This document shows, piece after piece, positions 24,241 through 35,065 of a DNA stretch of 64,000 nucleotides. Positions within the stretch are counted from its first letter, which is position 1; each line of letters opens with the position of its first letter. The position numbers and the translations under genes are program-made. This stretch comes from Pararge aegeria (Eukaryota; Arthropoda; Insecta; Lepidoptera; Nymphalidae): contig NC_053199.1 of assembly GCF_905163445.1 (NCBI RefSeq), positions 17,067,501 through 17,131,500 of the forward strand, read 5' to 3'. The notes beneath the pieces were generated by a model. It did no database searches. It saw only the letters and a program-made list of their open reading frames with translations, and was not told where the DNA came from.

Positions 24241-24612
24241 AGCTGTTGCTCTCTCCGGTCATATAACGGTATTTTACAAATCCCGTGGGAATCGTCAGTT
24301 TTCCTGGGAATTAAGGACAAACAAACACACTTTTGTGTTTATATTATTGACCTATTGGATTGTTACTCCATCCACAGCTTATAGCGCCATCTGTTAGAAT
24401 CTTATTGAACTAACAATAATTATGAGTCTTTGACAGATAATAAACCAATAGTTCGCAATAAAATAATATTGCCATTATAAATAAAGATATAAATTACCCT
24501 ATATCTTAAGTTGAAACAAAATACACTTTAAAAAAACTCGGCTTAGCAGTTTCAGAGTTCATCTCGAACAAACATCGTGACACAGGAATTATATACAACG
24601 TGTAACCAACTT

Positions 24613-24662
24613 ACGAAATACTGTTAAAAGGTATAAGCATATACCTTTTAACAGTATTTCGT
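24613..24662. repeat. Perfect 23-bp hairpin
   Basis: Arms 24613-24635 and 24640-24662 are exact reverse complements around the four-base loop AGCA. No transposon ends or protein-binding context is recognised. Confidence 0.9.
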
Positions 24663-25372
24663 TATAAGGCATAAGCATATTTCATAACGAATCACCCTGT
24701 AAAAATATTGTATCAAAAGAATTATATTTATTTTTCCATACAAACTAATTCATAAGATTCTAAGTGATTACTTATAACAATACTTTTGAAGATAAAAGAC
24801 GGCCACGCACATAGTACCACCGCTTCGTGACACGTACCTTATAAAGTGACAGGAGTTTCTCGATTTTTATATTGCATGTGATATAAGGGCTGTTTTTATA
24901 AGGGCTAGTAGTTTTTACTCAACAACTGTTAGTGTTTCGGTTTGACGGATAAGACTCAGAGACAGTAAATAATTTACCTCTAAAACCTGAGAAGTTATAT
25001 TTCGGTTTTCATTTACACGTTGTATAATAGATTGTGCATACAGCGTGTATTTAGCTGAGGTGACAATGGGTGGGGCACATCGCTCGGAGAAGCGATAGAC
25101 GTTGGGGTCCCAAGGTGCTCGAATGGCATTCCGCAACGGTAAACGCAGCTTTGATCGGCGCCTAAAGAGGTAGTCAGACGACTTCAAGCGAGTCGATGGG
25201 AGCCGCTGGAAATAAGCGGCCCAGGACCGCGGATTCCGGAACTCTCTAAAAAAGAACCATGACAATCAGTGAACGTCAATGGATTTATGTAGTTATGATG
25301 GTTACGTAATTACCCTTAGTCGCTCGGGTGAAGCCGCGTGAAACAGCTAGTCACAAATACAGACCAAAACGA

Positions 25373-25515
25373 CGCTGCGGTCGGATTACTCTCACGTGCA
25401 TCAGCAGCGAATCCCTTTATGTTCGTTATTTCTATTTCCTATTTTCCAATGAAAAGCTTGTTGGCTGTAAATAAAAATATAACGTATTGCGAGCGCAGTT
25501 TTTTGAAGCCGACTT
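25373..25515 (+). repeat. Unnamed repeat Q, copy 2
   Basis: CGCTGCGGTCGG, CCTTTATGTTCGTTATTTC, TATTTTCCAATGAAAAGC and TATAACGTATTGCGAGCGCAG align with 22590-22730. It is slightly longer on the right. Confidence 0.65.
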
Positions 25516-25774
25516 TTTTGCGGTACGTGATAATTTGTTCTCCAATAAACTTTATTTGTATAGCTATATGATGCGTGCCCAATATATCTTCCTCTCAATT
25601 GGTTTGCTCAGCAGAGCGGGCGTCAATGTTGATCTGTGGCTCGCTGGACTATACATCACCACTCTTTTCTGACAGCTACCCTACTCTAACACTCATGTTA
25701 GGGGATGGGACCCTCACTTCTTACTGGGTGTGAGTAAAATATGCTTTAATAATATGATTCCTAAGATAAATTTG

Positions 25775-25890
25775 TAGTAGTAGAGTTTTTTGACAGAGCT
25801 CGTCCGAGAAAGTACTATCGCCATGTTTATTTCTGCCGCTAAGCATCTTTATTGCAATGCTTTGTCTATCTGAAGGGCGTAGAGTTCCAC
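25775..25890 (+). mobile_element. Family D element
   Basis: GTAGTAGTAGAGTTTTTTGAC, AGAGCTCGTCCGAGAAAGTAC, CCATGTTTATTTCTGCCGC, TTGCAATGCTTTG and TGAAGGGCGTAGAG follow the usual family order. Copies lie at 16195, 31703, 53728 and reversed at 56900. Confidence 0.7.
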
Positions 25891-25937
25891 ATACTGACGA
25901 ATGGGCCATTTGCTTGGTCCATCATTTTTTTTAGGTA

Positions 25938-26572
25938 TCAAAGTCAAAGTCAAAAATATCTTTATTCAAGTAGGCCCACAGGTGGCACTTTTGATGCGTA
26001 CATAAGAATTACACGGTAGTGAGATGATGGCGATAACCACATTCGTAAACTTAAAACTAAAGCTACGAGGGTTCCAAACGCGTCCCGGTCTAAGAAGAAG
26101 CCCACAACAAACTTAGCCGGGTGTTTTTTTTTTTTTTGTTATCGCCATCTCACAATGTCATTTTAAATTATTAGAAGAGCAACCTGGTTAGAGCAATAAT
26201 TTACACCAAGCTTTTTTATCGTTAACGTAGTCCTTTATACTATAATAGGACTTTTCTATGAGCTTTCGTTTAATACAAACTTTCAACTTTTTAAGAGACA
26301 TCTCCAAGATGTCAATTGGTAGTTTATTGTAGAATTGTATGCAATTTCCATTAAACGAATTATGAATTTTATGTTACCTAGTATATTGCACTGTAAGTTT
26401 ATTCTTACTTCTAATGTTTAAATTATTGCAGTCACATTTTTTCTTAAATTTAGAAATGTTTTTATGAACGTAAATTAAATTTTCAAATATGTACTGACTA
26501 AACACTGTCATTATTTTAAAATCTTTAAATTTATTATCTTTTTATACACCACGATACACAAGATTGGAGTAG
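25938..26572 (-). pseudogene. LINE family M: reverse transcriptase C-terminus and 3' UTR
   Basis: On the minus strand a frame reads FKIMTVFSQYIFENLIYVH, KNISKFKKKCDCNN and LNIRSKNKLTVQYTR, then one in-frame TAA, then FNGNCIQFYNKLP, LKKLKVCIKRKL, EKSYYSIKDYVNDKKAW and a stop at 26188-26190. This is the C-terminal tail of a CR1/Jockey-like LINE polymerase, with the N/QFYNKLP and YYSIKDYVND blocks intact. The 3' UTR runs to about 25938, ending with the TCAAAGTCAAAGTCAAAA repeat. One stop and 5' truncation at about 26570 inactivate it. The catalytic domain is absent. Confidence 0.8.
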
Positions 26573-26650
26573 AATGCAAAAGGCGGCTTTATCGCTGAGT
26601 AGCGATTTCTCTGATAAAAGACAAAATGAGCGTAGGAAAACTGACAATCA
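26573..26650 (-). repeat. LINE family L 3'-end fragment
   Basis: TGCAAAAGGCGGCTTTATCGC and TGAGTAGCGATTTCTCTG are the reversed 3' terminus of family L (compare 45890-45930 and 47560-47610). It abuts the broken end of family M directly. Confidence 0.7.
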
Positions 26651-27893
26651 ATATTCTTTTCCAAAATGAATTGCTGGTGAAAGTCTCGTAAAAATCAATT
26701 CATTAGCCCGACGACATTATGCGACGATATATAAAAGGTCTCAGGAACTATAAAGCCTACCAACTTGAAATAAAAAGGCAAGTTCTTTCTATGTTTGGCG
26801 TATGAAGTCTACCAATCAGGACTTGGCCAGCGTAGCCTTAACCCTGCTCATTCGGACCCATACTGGTAATACTGGTTATGATATGAACGCAATAAACATA
26901 GAAGAAAGTAAATATTGGATTGCCAGTCGTTAAGATACTTTATATAAACTTTAATTAGGTATTTAGCTTTGAACCTGGTTGGGTACGACTAGGTGAGTTC
27001 AGTTGTAAAATAAATTAATATCACTAAATTATTCTTCATTTAGTTTTTTAAATATATGCTTGCTGTTGTCCGCGACGTCGTCCATGTTTCTTTTTATTAT
27101 TAAAGCATATTTTTAAGTTGAGTATTCTCATAAAAAATCGGTGGTATTTCTTAAAAAGGTATTTTTGTATTGAGTTTTGTTTATTCCTTAATTTTTTATA
27201 CGTTCATGTCATGTCCAATTGGAATAAATTAAAAAGTATTTTACTGCCCGTCTATTGTTATAAATACCCTTGATTTAAAAATATTTATTTGAATAACAAT
27301 TAATTCTGCGATACGAACCAATTTTGTTTTCACCGGCGATCTAGTAAAATTTTAGAACACAAAAGCTGCTATTGTGACTTAAGTATGATAGTTCAATATA
27401 TTTCCTCTGAACTTTTTTGTCGGTTATTATGAGTACTTTAATTATTTGTTTTATTATTTGTTATGTATTTAGTAATTTTATCAGCGCAGCGGATGGAAAC
27501 TATGTATATCGAGAATTTCTGAATCGTATCGTAATCGTAAAAAATATATTATTTTTATTGCTATTGACGATAATTTTAAATTTAGATAACTATAAAGTAG
27601 CCATAAATAATCATAGCGTTGTTAATTGACCGGAAATGAGAAATATCCATCCTTACACTGAAGGGGTTGTGAGAGTTACTTGGGAGGAGTTGATTGATGA
27701 TTGCGAAAGATTTTCGTCTGTGTATACGTTCTAAGTAATATATTCCACTATCACTCTTCCCTGTACCCGTATACTATCGATTTAATAACCGGGTGGGCGC
27801 GGCGCTCCTTTATCATTAATGACTACAACGTACGGCTTAAAGCCGCTTTGATAGGAATATTAACCTATTTTGATTTACTCGTATTTATGCAAT
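26651..27893. other. No recognised gene
   Basis: AT-rich DNA. Small frames at 27417-27629 and 27701-27916 begin in low-complexity sequence and run into a SINE, so they are not credible genes. Confidence 0.45.
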
Positions 27894-28205
27894 GGACGTT
27901 CCTGGCGCAGCGGTGAGTGCTGTGGTTTTAAATGGGAGGCCCCAGGTTTGATCCTCGGCAGGGGCATTTTGGGAATTACTAATAATTTCTGAATCTGGTC
28001 TTGGATCTCTGGTCTTGTCTGGCGGGAGGCTTCGGCTGTGGCTAGTTACCACCCGACCGAAAAATACGTGCTGCTAAGTGATTTAATGTTCCCGTTGCGT
28101 AGAAACCGATTAGGGGTACGCGTTTAATATAACTTCCATACCCCTATCATAATCATTTACAAGCGCGTAAGATTGCAGTCAAGGGTTAACTTGTAGTGGA
28201 ATGAC
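27894..28205 (+). mobile_element. SINE family B, full length
   Basis: Head TGGCGCAGCGGTGAGTGCTG, box B CCCAGGTTTGATCCTC, body TTCGGCTGTGGCTAGTTACC and GTTGCGTAGAAACCGATTAG, tail AAGATTGCAGTCAAGGG and TTGTAGTGGAATGAC. Confidence 0.85.
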
Positions 28206-28704
28206 AATCTTAGATACAGGTCTATGATTTAGGCTTATACAGAATAAAGACATATTTTTATGAAAAATGCATTAATAATAACATATTTAGTACGCTGGCG
28301 AGACACAGAGGTACTATTACTACTAGTACTAGTACTATTCCATTAATGTAAAGTGGGCTTTATTATAATTTATTTTAAGCGCTATCCAATAGATAATATT
28401 TATAAGAATACCAACATTAAGTTACTTATGCATAGTGAGGAATAAATCTTTATTATTATTAACAAAAATTCAAATTTAGTTTTACATGCGAAAGTGTGTG
28501 AACTAACCAACTTAAACACCGATCTTAGTAATTTTTTTCACTAAAATCGCTAAAAATCTGGTAAACCGGCAAGCGTGATTTAAAAAAAGAACCAGAACCG
28601 AAACCTTTTTAGCATTTCCGATTTGGAAAACAAGTTCCTGGTTTTTTAGGTTGGCCAAAAAATTTTTAGCTTTTTTATCAAAATATTGTCAGTAGGCTAG
28701 GAGA
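28206..28704. other. No recognised gene
   Basis: Low-complexity ACTAGTACTAGTACTA near 28320 and AT-rich DNA; at 28485-28560 a GCGAAAGTGTGTGAACTAACC phrase hints at an RTE-type tail. Confidence 0.4.
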
Positions 28705-28905
28705 TAAGAAATTGGCATCGTTGAACCCATGTCTCAGAGAGCATGTTATGTTTCAGTTTGATCTCTAAAATATGATAATAGTCGTTGAAACCCGCCATCC
28801 CTCATTAGCGCAGCATGATAAATCTGAGCTCTTTATTCCGGGAAAGGATTCCTGTGTCCAACGGTGGGACATTGTTGGATGATTACAGAGAGGTTTAGAT
28901 TTAAA
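28705..28905 (+). mobile_element. SINE family E relative, 3' part
   Basis: GAACCCATGTCTCAGAGAGC, CGCCATCCCTCATTAGCGCAG, CTCTTTATTCCGGG, ACGGTGGGACATTGTTGGATG and ATTACAGAGAGG match a frequent GATGAT-type SINE body. The tRNA head is not visible. Confidence 0.5.
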
Positions 28906-29825
28906 ATAAAAAGAGAAAGAAGGTTCTCAATTAAATTCTATTTTTTTGCTGTTCATAGATAACAATCTCTGAACTACGAACTTAAAAACTTTGAAGGTAT
29001 TTTTTTTTAATAAGATCCTATTTTCAATAGAAATACCATCAAATGGGGTTCAGTTTTTTGGTTCTTAAATCAGAACAACTGACATAATATGTTATCAAAG
29101 TAAACAATTCTGTTTTACCTACAGACAAATAATATTACAGTCCAGCCGGACTAACGGGTTCTCCCAGCGGAAAGGTTTGCCAATAACCACCACGCTCGGC
29201 GGGTTGGTGTTCGCACAGAGCACGCTGCTGTCCGTTCTGCGTTATACAACAAAATCCTATTTTATTATACGATTAAAATGCCACTGTTAGTAATACTATA
29301 GAAATGAATGTATCTGTTTTAAACGGAATTAACTGAAGAAGGCGAGCAAACAGACTGTTGTGCTCACCACGAGTAAGTGGTACAGCCGCAATTACGAGCT
29401 GCCGTCATGAAAAATACACTGAAAAACACTAATGAGATCTTGTACGTAATTCCCTAATTACTTATGTTAATAAACCTTCTCAGTTTCACGCCATTCCTTT
29501 CACGTGTACAGCTAATGATGTTTTTTTTGAAAAGGAAATAATCTGCGACCGGAGCGTTGCTAATTTTACTCAGTGCTGTTATACCTACTGGCAACGATTT
29601 ATATAATGATATCGTGTTTCGTACTGGTATTGGTGAATTGTTTTAGCTAGTGTAAGGTTTTGGCCGTGGCGAATTTCATATTTAAAACATTGGGAATTAA
29701 ACACGAAATGGTAGGTATAAAATAGTGAATGCCTACTAACTAACTCTTGACTTGCGACCTTGGTTAGTTACGAAATTTCTAAAACATACACCGGTCACTT
29801 TTTTTTAAGTGAAATATATTTTATA
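28906..29825. other. No recognised gene
   Basis: A GC-richer patch at 29140-29230 (CCAGCCGGACTAACGGG, CCACGCTCGGCGGG) and otherwise AT-rich sequence; no repeat family named. Confidence 0.4.
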
Positions 29826-30090
29826 TTTTACTATTAGTTAAAATGCAATCTCATCTGATGATAACGATAATAGACCAAGATGTTAGTGGGCTAATGAATA
29901 AGGGGCATGGCATTTATAAGCCCTTAACGGTTTCTTCATAATATCTTACCGGAACGCTAAATCGCTTAGTGGCACGCATTTGTCAGTAACAGCCACGGCC
30001 TAAGAGCATTGCATTTGTTTAAACCACAAAAGATTCAAGAATTATAAATTTCTAAATTGTCCCTGCCGGATATTGAATCTGGGACCAATC
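29826..30090 (-). mobile_element. SINE family B, diverged
   Basis: Reverse order blocks: TCTCATCTGATGATAACG, GTTAGTGGGCTAATGAATAAGG, ACCGGAACGCTAAATCGCTTAG, TGGCACGCATTTGTCAG, CCCTGCCGGATATTGAATC. The head beyond box B is lost. Confidence 0.75.
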
Positions 30091-31642
30091 AAGTTGCAAC
30101 CAAAAATAAATCAACAACAACTACCACATGCATAACTACTACTCGCATGCCATTATCATCACTTAAATAATACGTTTTATTTCTCTAATAAGGATTGTAA
30201 TTAAATTTATCTACGGAAATTCCTAATATTTAAATCAAATGAGTTTTAATTTAGAACCGATTTGTGCTAATATAATTAATTATTACGTTACGCGGGAAAC
30301 GTTAAACATTTACGCAATTTTGCTAACATTGAAACCCCAATACATTGAATAGCTAATTGCTAATCAATAATCCGGAAATCATAAATTAATATTGCCTAAC
30401 CATTTAATCTCTTTCCAAATAATTAACGAGTATTACTTTATAAATAATATGTGTAAGATCAAGTGCAAAATATTAGTAGGTAATTCATAAAAGTTGATTA
30501 ACCGTCATTTTCGTCTTAAATAATGGAAGTCCAGTATAGCCCGAGTCTTAGGTATACTCGTAGTTTACATTAGTAAACGTAATTTTTTCACGGAGGATCG
30601 AACTTTGACAGATTTACTTTACTAAACAGTTAGTTAGTCAGTTAACTAAATAAGTTACACCCAGTCACATATTGATAAAGGTTTGATGTGGGGATTTGTA
30701 AACTCTTTTGTCTTATCACCTTTCTCCACCAGAGCCTTTGATGATGTCTATTTAATGTGGATGGTCTGTGAACGCTGCGTTGTTTTACACAGCGTCACCA
30801 TTCCTGCTCTTATGGTATTTGACCATTGTCGGTTACTACGGTTTTTTATCACGAATCATATTGCGTTTGTTAGTTCAGAGCATATTACCTTAATCTGTTT
30901 GAGTTTCCTTATGAGGCCTTTATAATGATCAAAGTCATATGGCCTCCTTACTGCTGGGGCTTTGTTTTCAAAAACTAATATTATATTAATAATTAGTAAA
31001 AAAATATTTAAAATTCTACGTCACAATTTATATGCCATATCATGGTGTGAACAAATTTGAAGTTGACGGTCTATTTAAACCCAACGTGGTAGATTTTCAG
31101 TGTCAGGTTTACCTACCTACCTAAAATAAACGTTTTATATTGTCTCTAGGTATATTTTTGTTTTGTTGGCTGGTATCTTAAAGTAGCCCACTAACTCTCC
31201 AACTAGGTATAGGCATTTCAACGAAAACAATAGCAAAAGGTTTTTGTTAATTCATGGAATTTAGATATTGTATTGAATGTTGCTCAAATTAAATAAAACA
31301 ATGCCAATGATTTTGAATAAACCTTTGAATTGTAACAGTGATTTACGTAAATTGAAATCTAAACGTGATCTACGAGGCACGCTTCTAGAATCACCCAAAT
31401 AATACTGGGCTGGTACCAACACACCATTTTTTCTTAAAATGTTAATAACGTTTTCATTATTTTTTAATGTTAAGTAATAATGGTTTTAAAATATTAAAAT
31501 AAACGTAAAAATAAAAAAAATATGTGTGTTTTTGTTATTTTCTTAACAATATAAAATTAACTTTACACATAAAAGTAACAAAAGGAAGATTTACATTATA
31601 AGCAAGGTAAGTAAAAATTTACTTTAGATAGATTTTACACAT
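30091..31642. other. No recognised gene
   Basis: AT-rich. A frame of 80 codons at 30683-30925 (+) has no domain. No SINE-like heads or LINE coding blocks are visible. Confidence 0.45.
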
Positions 31643-31702
31643 ATATTAAGAAATATACTACGACAATAAACACATGTCCATCTAGCCAATATAACATAAG
31701 AT

Positions 31703-31775
31703 TTAGTAGTAGTAGTAGAGCTTTTTATGGCGTTAGTACTTCCACGTCCGAGTAAGTACTGACTAAGCCTGCTTG
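31703..31775 (+). repeat. Family D fragment inside SINE A
   Basis: AGTAGTAGTAGTAGAGCTTTTTATG and TACTTCCACGTCCGAGTAAG match family D, with a middle deletion. Confidence 0.6.
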
Positions 31776-31807
31776 GGCCGTCAAGTAAGCTTAGCAATCT
31801 CGATTTT

Positions 31808-31850
31808 GTTTCAAATTCAAATATTCTTTATTCATGTAGGTCTATCACAG
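31808..31850 (-). repeat. LINE family M terminal fragment
   Basis: TTCAAATTCAAATATTC and TTTATTCATGTAGG correspond to the outer 3' end of family M (25945-25980). Confidence 0.45.
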
Positions 31851-32386
31851 CTTCTGTTATAGGTACTAAGATAGGTAATGATTTTTTATGAATATTATAT
31901 ACAGATAAACACCCATGAATTGGAAAAACTGAAATTTTCCAGGCGTGGGAATGGAGCCCACAACCTTGGACACAGAAAGCATGGTCGCTGTCCATTGCAC
32001 CAATCGTAACGCTGAATTATATACATTGATTTAATATTTTACTATCACATTGTAACATACTATACGTCTAAGATAAGTATAATTAATAGTAACGCGCATT
32101 ATTTAACCAGCTCACTACAACTGTAACTATATGGGCTCGTAACAAGAAACAGTATTCACAAATTGAAACCGATAGCTATCAGGAAAGGCTTTTAGGGCCG
32201 AAAGAACGCGTTAATGACTTCTCCACGCCGTAGTGCGGGAGCAATGATTTTTTGTTCGGCGCAGATAAGTGTGCTCCATTAATCACATTACTCGGAGAAT
32301 AGTTAGAATAGGCTGCGGTCTCACAACACGGGTGGTTTCAGGCTCAAAACTTGATTCTGATCTACACTCAGGACTTACTTCGCTTT

Positions 32387-32582
32387 GCCGATTGGCGCAG
32401 CGGGCAGCGACCCTGCTTTTACAGTCCAAGGCCCAGGGTTAGGTTCCCATAGCTGGAAATGAACATGATGTGATTTGTGTGATGAACATGAATGTTTTCC
32501 AGTGTGTGGGTGTTTATATTCTTTTTTTATATTATAAAATTAGTACCCATAACAAAAGCTACGCCTACTTTTGGGTTATAAT
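32387..32582 (+). mobile_element. SINE family A, internally shortened
   Basis: Head GCCGATTGGCGCAGCGGGC, damaged box B GGGTTAGGTTCCC, GTGATGAACATGAATG, TTCCAGTGTGTGGGTG, then directly AAAATTAGTACCCATAAC and AAAGCTACGCCTAC. About 60 nt of the middle and the T-rich tail are missing. Confidence 0.75.
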
Positions 32583-32599
32583 TCAATAAGATTATATTC

Positions 32600-32735
32600 A
32601 GAATTCCCTCTAGTTTTGGCTGGTGCAAAGCTACGGCCACGCCTATTTACTACCAAACCGATAAAGACGTGTCGCTAAGCGACTTAGCGTTCTGATATAA
32701 TGTCGCGTATAAACCGATTAATGGTATTATTAATG
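32600..32735 (+). mobile_element. SINE family B, middle fragment
   Basis: AAAGCTACGGCCACGCC, ACCGATAAAGACGTGTCGC, TAAGCGACTTAGCGTTCTG and TGTCGCGTATAAACCGATTAA are the central block of family B. Head and tail are absent. Confidence 0.65.
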
Positions 32736-33547
32736 GTAACTTAATAATCAATCTTAACGAACTTCGCATGGCCGATGGACTGTGATTACGAAATAGCTGC
32801 GTTTTACGAAGTTCATTTGGTTTTTCACAGACAGACATTCTTGGCGTTTCAAAAGTGCTTAAACCGTAGGCCTACTTAAAAAAAAAAAAAAATTTAAATT
32901 AATTCCTACAATCAACTACGAGACTTTGCATAAAATAAAATATGTACAAACCGTCCAACTGTTCACATAAGGGCATGGTACCCAAAACGCTGGAGCTCTT
33001 GCTCATTTGAATCGCTAGATTTAACTTAGTTTATTTTCTTATCTACTGGGAAGAATAGGGATATTACTACTAAAACTAAAATAATTATTTCATCCGAAGA
33101 TTTTTATTACATTGTTTATTAACGGGCGTTTGTGAAACAACGAACTACGGACGACTTGAAAGTATTATTTGAAAATGCGTGAATAATACCGTTATATCAT
33201 ATCCTTGGGGGAATTACGGCTGTTGAACAAAACACATACATTATATTATGAGTACGAAGCCTAGAACGAATTTTGATATGTAATTTTTAGTAATAACGGG
33301 TAATAACTTTTGACGAGCTAGCTGGCGAACGTTATTGGGAAAATTTCGGTTTCATATAAATACTTATAGTACAACGTAATTTGAACTGTAATATTAATAA
33401 AATGTGGATTTCAGAACGGATTCCGTCTCGTTGAAAGCACTCATTTGGAAAATAAGGTCAGTTTATATACGAAGGGGTGCATAAAAGACAATAATTGTAT
33501 GATAGTTGTATGTTTTTTGTGATAGTTGCAATAAATCGTATTGTAAT

Positions 33548-33587
33548 CAATTATATTGCCGTTAGCTAGCTAACGGCAATATAATTG
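33548..33587. repeat. Perfect 40-bp palindrome
   Basis: Two 20-nt arms with no spacer; the centre is GTTAGCTAGCTAAC. Every position pairs. Confidence 0.95.
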
Positions 33588-34210
33588 TTGTTCAAATAGA
33601 AAAATAATAATCAGTAATCACACAAATCGTCTAAGCAACCAGGAAGAAATCACTTGACATTGACAGAAAAAAAGAATTGCCTTAACAACTTGAACCATTT
33701 TCGGCAGTCGGTTACAAAAAATCAAAGTACCGCAAGCACAAAAAGTTGACTAATACTTTTACTTAATATATTACGCGTCACCTTTTCCCCGAGAACAATT
33801 TTTCCCGCAAGTAATTGTAGCGTTGGGCACAATGACTGCTGGCGGCCACTTCACATTAACAAAGCGACTCCGCCTTCGCTGCTGACGGTACGTGACGCTG
33901 CGAGTTCCCGCTGCTCTAATGTAGTGAAAACTGATAAAATTCTTTAAGAGAAATTAGGACTATTTTCGACTAATAATATATAACGAAGAGGCTATAAATT
34001 CAACGCTAATGTAGGTACAGTTCCGTTAAAGACTCGATGTAATGTGACACAAAGCAAACTATCTTGGTCCTAGTGGTACACGTCTTCCCTAGTTTACACG
34101 TCACACACTTCAAACAACACGCTATGTCACTTGAAATAAAGTTCAAATGCATGATTTCATTTGGTCAAGTTGGTATGGTTTTTTATGTCGATATAATGAT
34201 AGTAAATTAA

Positions 34211-34263
34211 TGTGTATCACAAGTAGTGCGAAGGCTGTACTTCCCAACTACTTGTGATACACA
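34211..34263. repeat. Perfect 16-bp stem, 21-nt loop
   Basis: Arms TGTGTATCACAAGTAG (34211-34226) and CTACTTGTGATACACA (34248-34263). Confidence 0.9.
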
Positions 34264-34639
34264 GTTCTCATTGTGAGACGGGCGTCTTCTACCCTTATGG
34301 CAACTATCTCTTATATCCTTCAAAGATACTAGATATAATGAGTCAACTTCGAAAAGTAGTCGTATGTTGTCGCGGACTGTTTTTTAGAACTTTAAAGAAA
34401 CAATTCCGATATACTTATTACATATTTCCATCGTTTGGCGTAACGTTTACCGTTCACGCATCGCACGCATCGAAATCTCTCTCAAAAAGGATATTTTTAG
34501 CAGTTTTTGCAACATTTCTCATTAATAGTAAATCAAAGCTTAATAGTATTCAACTATGCCTATCTAAAAAAACACGTCTATCTTCAATCTCCATTGCACG
34601 GATTTTGAAAGACAAATGTGGAAAAAATTGCTATGCTAT

Positions 34640-35065
34640 CCTGTAGGAGATGTTTGCTTTTCCGGGACAAAAAGAAGCCTATAAGCTATTCCAGGATGGC
34701 ACGCATGCATTCGATCGTTGTCCCCTTGCGCCGTTCTGTTATCTGTTAAGATTTATGTCCGTTATCTACAACAATTTTTATCAGATCTTCATTAAAATTA
34801 TACATGCTTAATAGTATACACTTTAAAATAAAAGAAGAATTATTAAAATCGATTCAAATTGAACGGAGGTATGAAGTAAAATAAATAAGGTTTTCATCCC
34901 ATTTCCCGAGGAAACTTACTGTTTATCGGGGTAAAAAGTATTCTATATGTTGACCCGGAATATCAGCTACAACTATACCAAATTTTATTTAAATCCATTC
35001 AGTAAAGTAAAGTTTTCACGTGATGCCCGGGCAGACAGACAGACAGACAGACAAAAATTAAATAA
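34640..35065 (+). repeat. RTE-type 3'-region repeat
   Basis: TTTTCCGGGACAAAAAGAAGCC, TATTCCAGGATGG, then TTTATCGGGGTAAAAAGTATTC, AAATCCATTCAGTAAAG and CGTGATGCCCGGGC lead into an AGAC tetranucleotide run. This is the wording of RTE-like 3' regions, probably two fragments joined. Confidence 0.5.
35031..35054. repeat. (AGAC)n microsatellite
   Basis: About five AGAC units, a normal ending of RTE-derived repeats. Confidence 0.9.

Larger units (their letters stand above)
24101..25372. other. Gene-free apart from an unexplained open frame
   Basis: It holds two hairpins (listed separately) and an open minus-strand frame at 24915-25265. That frame is 116 codons, less AT-rich than its flanks, with an Arg- and Ser-rich peptide (RRRSKLRLPLRNAIRAPW). 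No domain is recognised. Its right flank at 25318-25352 (GGGTGAAGCCGCGTGAAACAG) is a retroelement tail motif, so a degenerate repeat is likelier than a host gene. Confidence 0.35.
31643..32010 (-). mobile_element. SINE family A split by later insertions
   Basis: The tail part lies at 31643-31695 (TACTACGACAATAAACACATG, CCATCTAGCC) and the rest at 31850-32010 (CTTCTGTTATAGGTACTAAG, GATAAACACCC, GGGAATGGAGCCCACAACC, CATTGCACCAATCG). Between them sit a family D piece and a family M piece. The host SINE is therefore older than at least one of these insertions, unless a rearrangement joined them. Confidence 0.7.
32736..34639. other. No credible gene; two hairpins
   Basis: It contains hairpins at 33548-33587 and 34211-34263 and a GC-richer patch at 33820-33915 (GCTGGCGGCCACTTCAC, TCGCTGCTGACGGTACG). 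The 34254-34646 frame (130 codons, + strand) lacks an ATG start (it opens with GTG inside a hairpin arm; first ATG about 81 nt in) and has no recognised domain. Confidence 0.4.

Noticed and set aside
24613..24662. MicroRNA precursor
   Set aside because: The stem is perfect but the loop is only four bases and there is no flanking basal stem; called a plain hairpin.
34254..34646. 130-codon plus-strand frame
   Set aside because: It opens with GTG inside a hairpin arm, has no domain or exon context, and its composition is that of the surrounding AT-rich DNA.
35031..35054. CRISPR-like or functional tandem array
   Set aside because: It is a simple AGAC run at the end of a retroelement tail.
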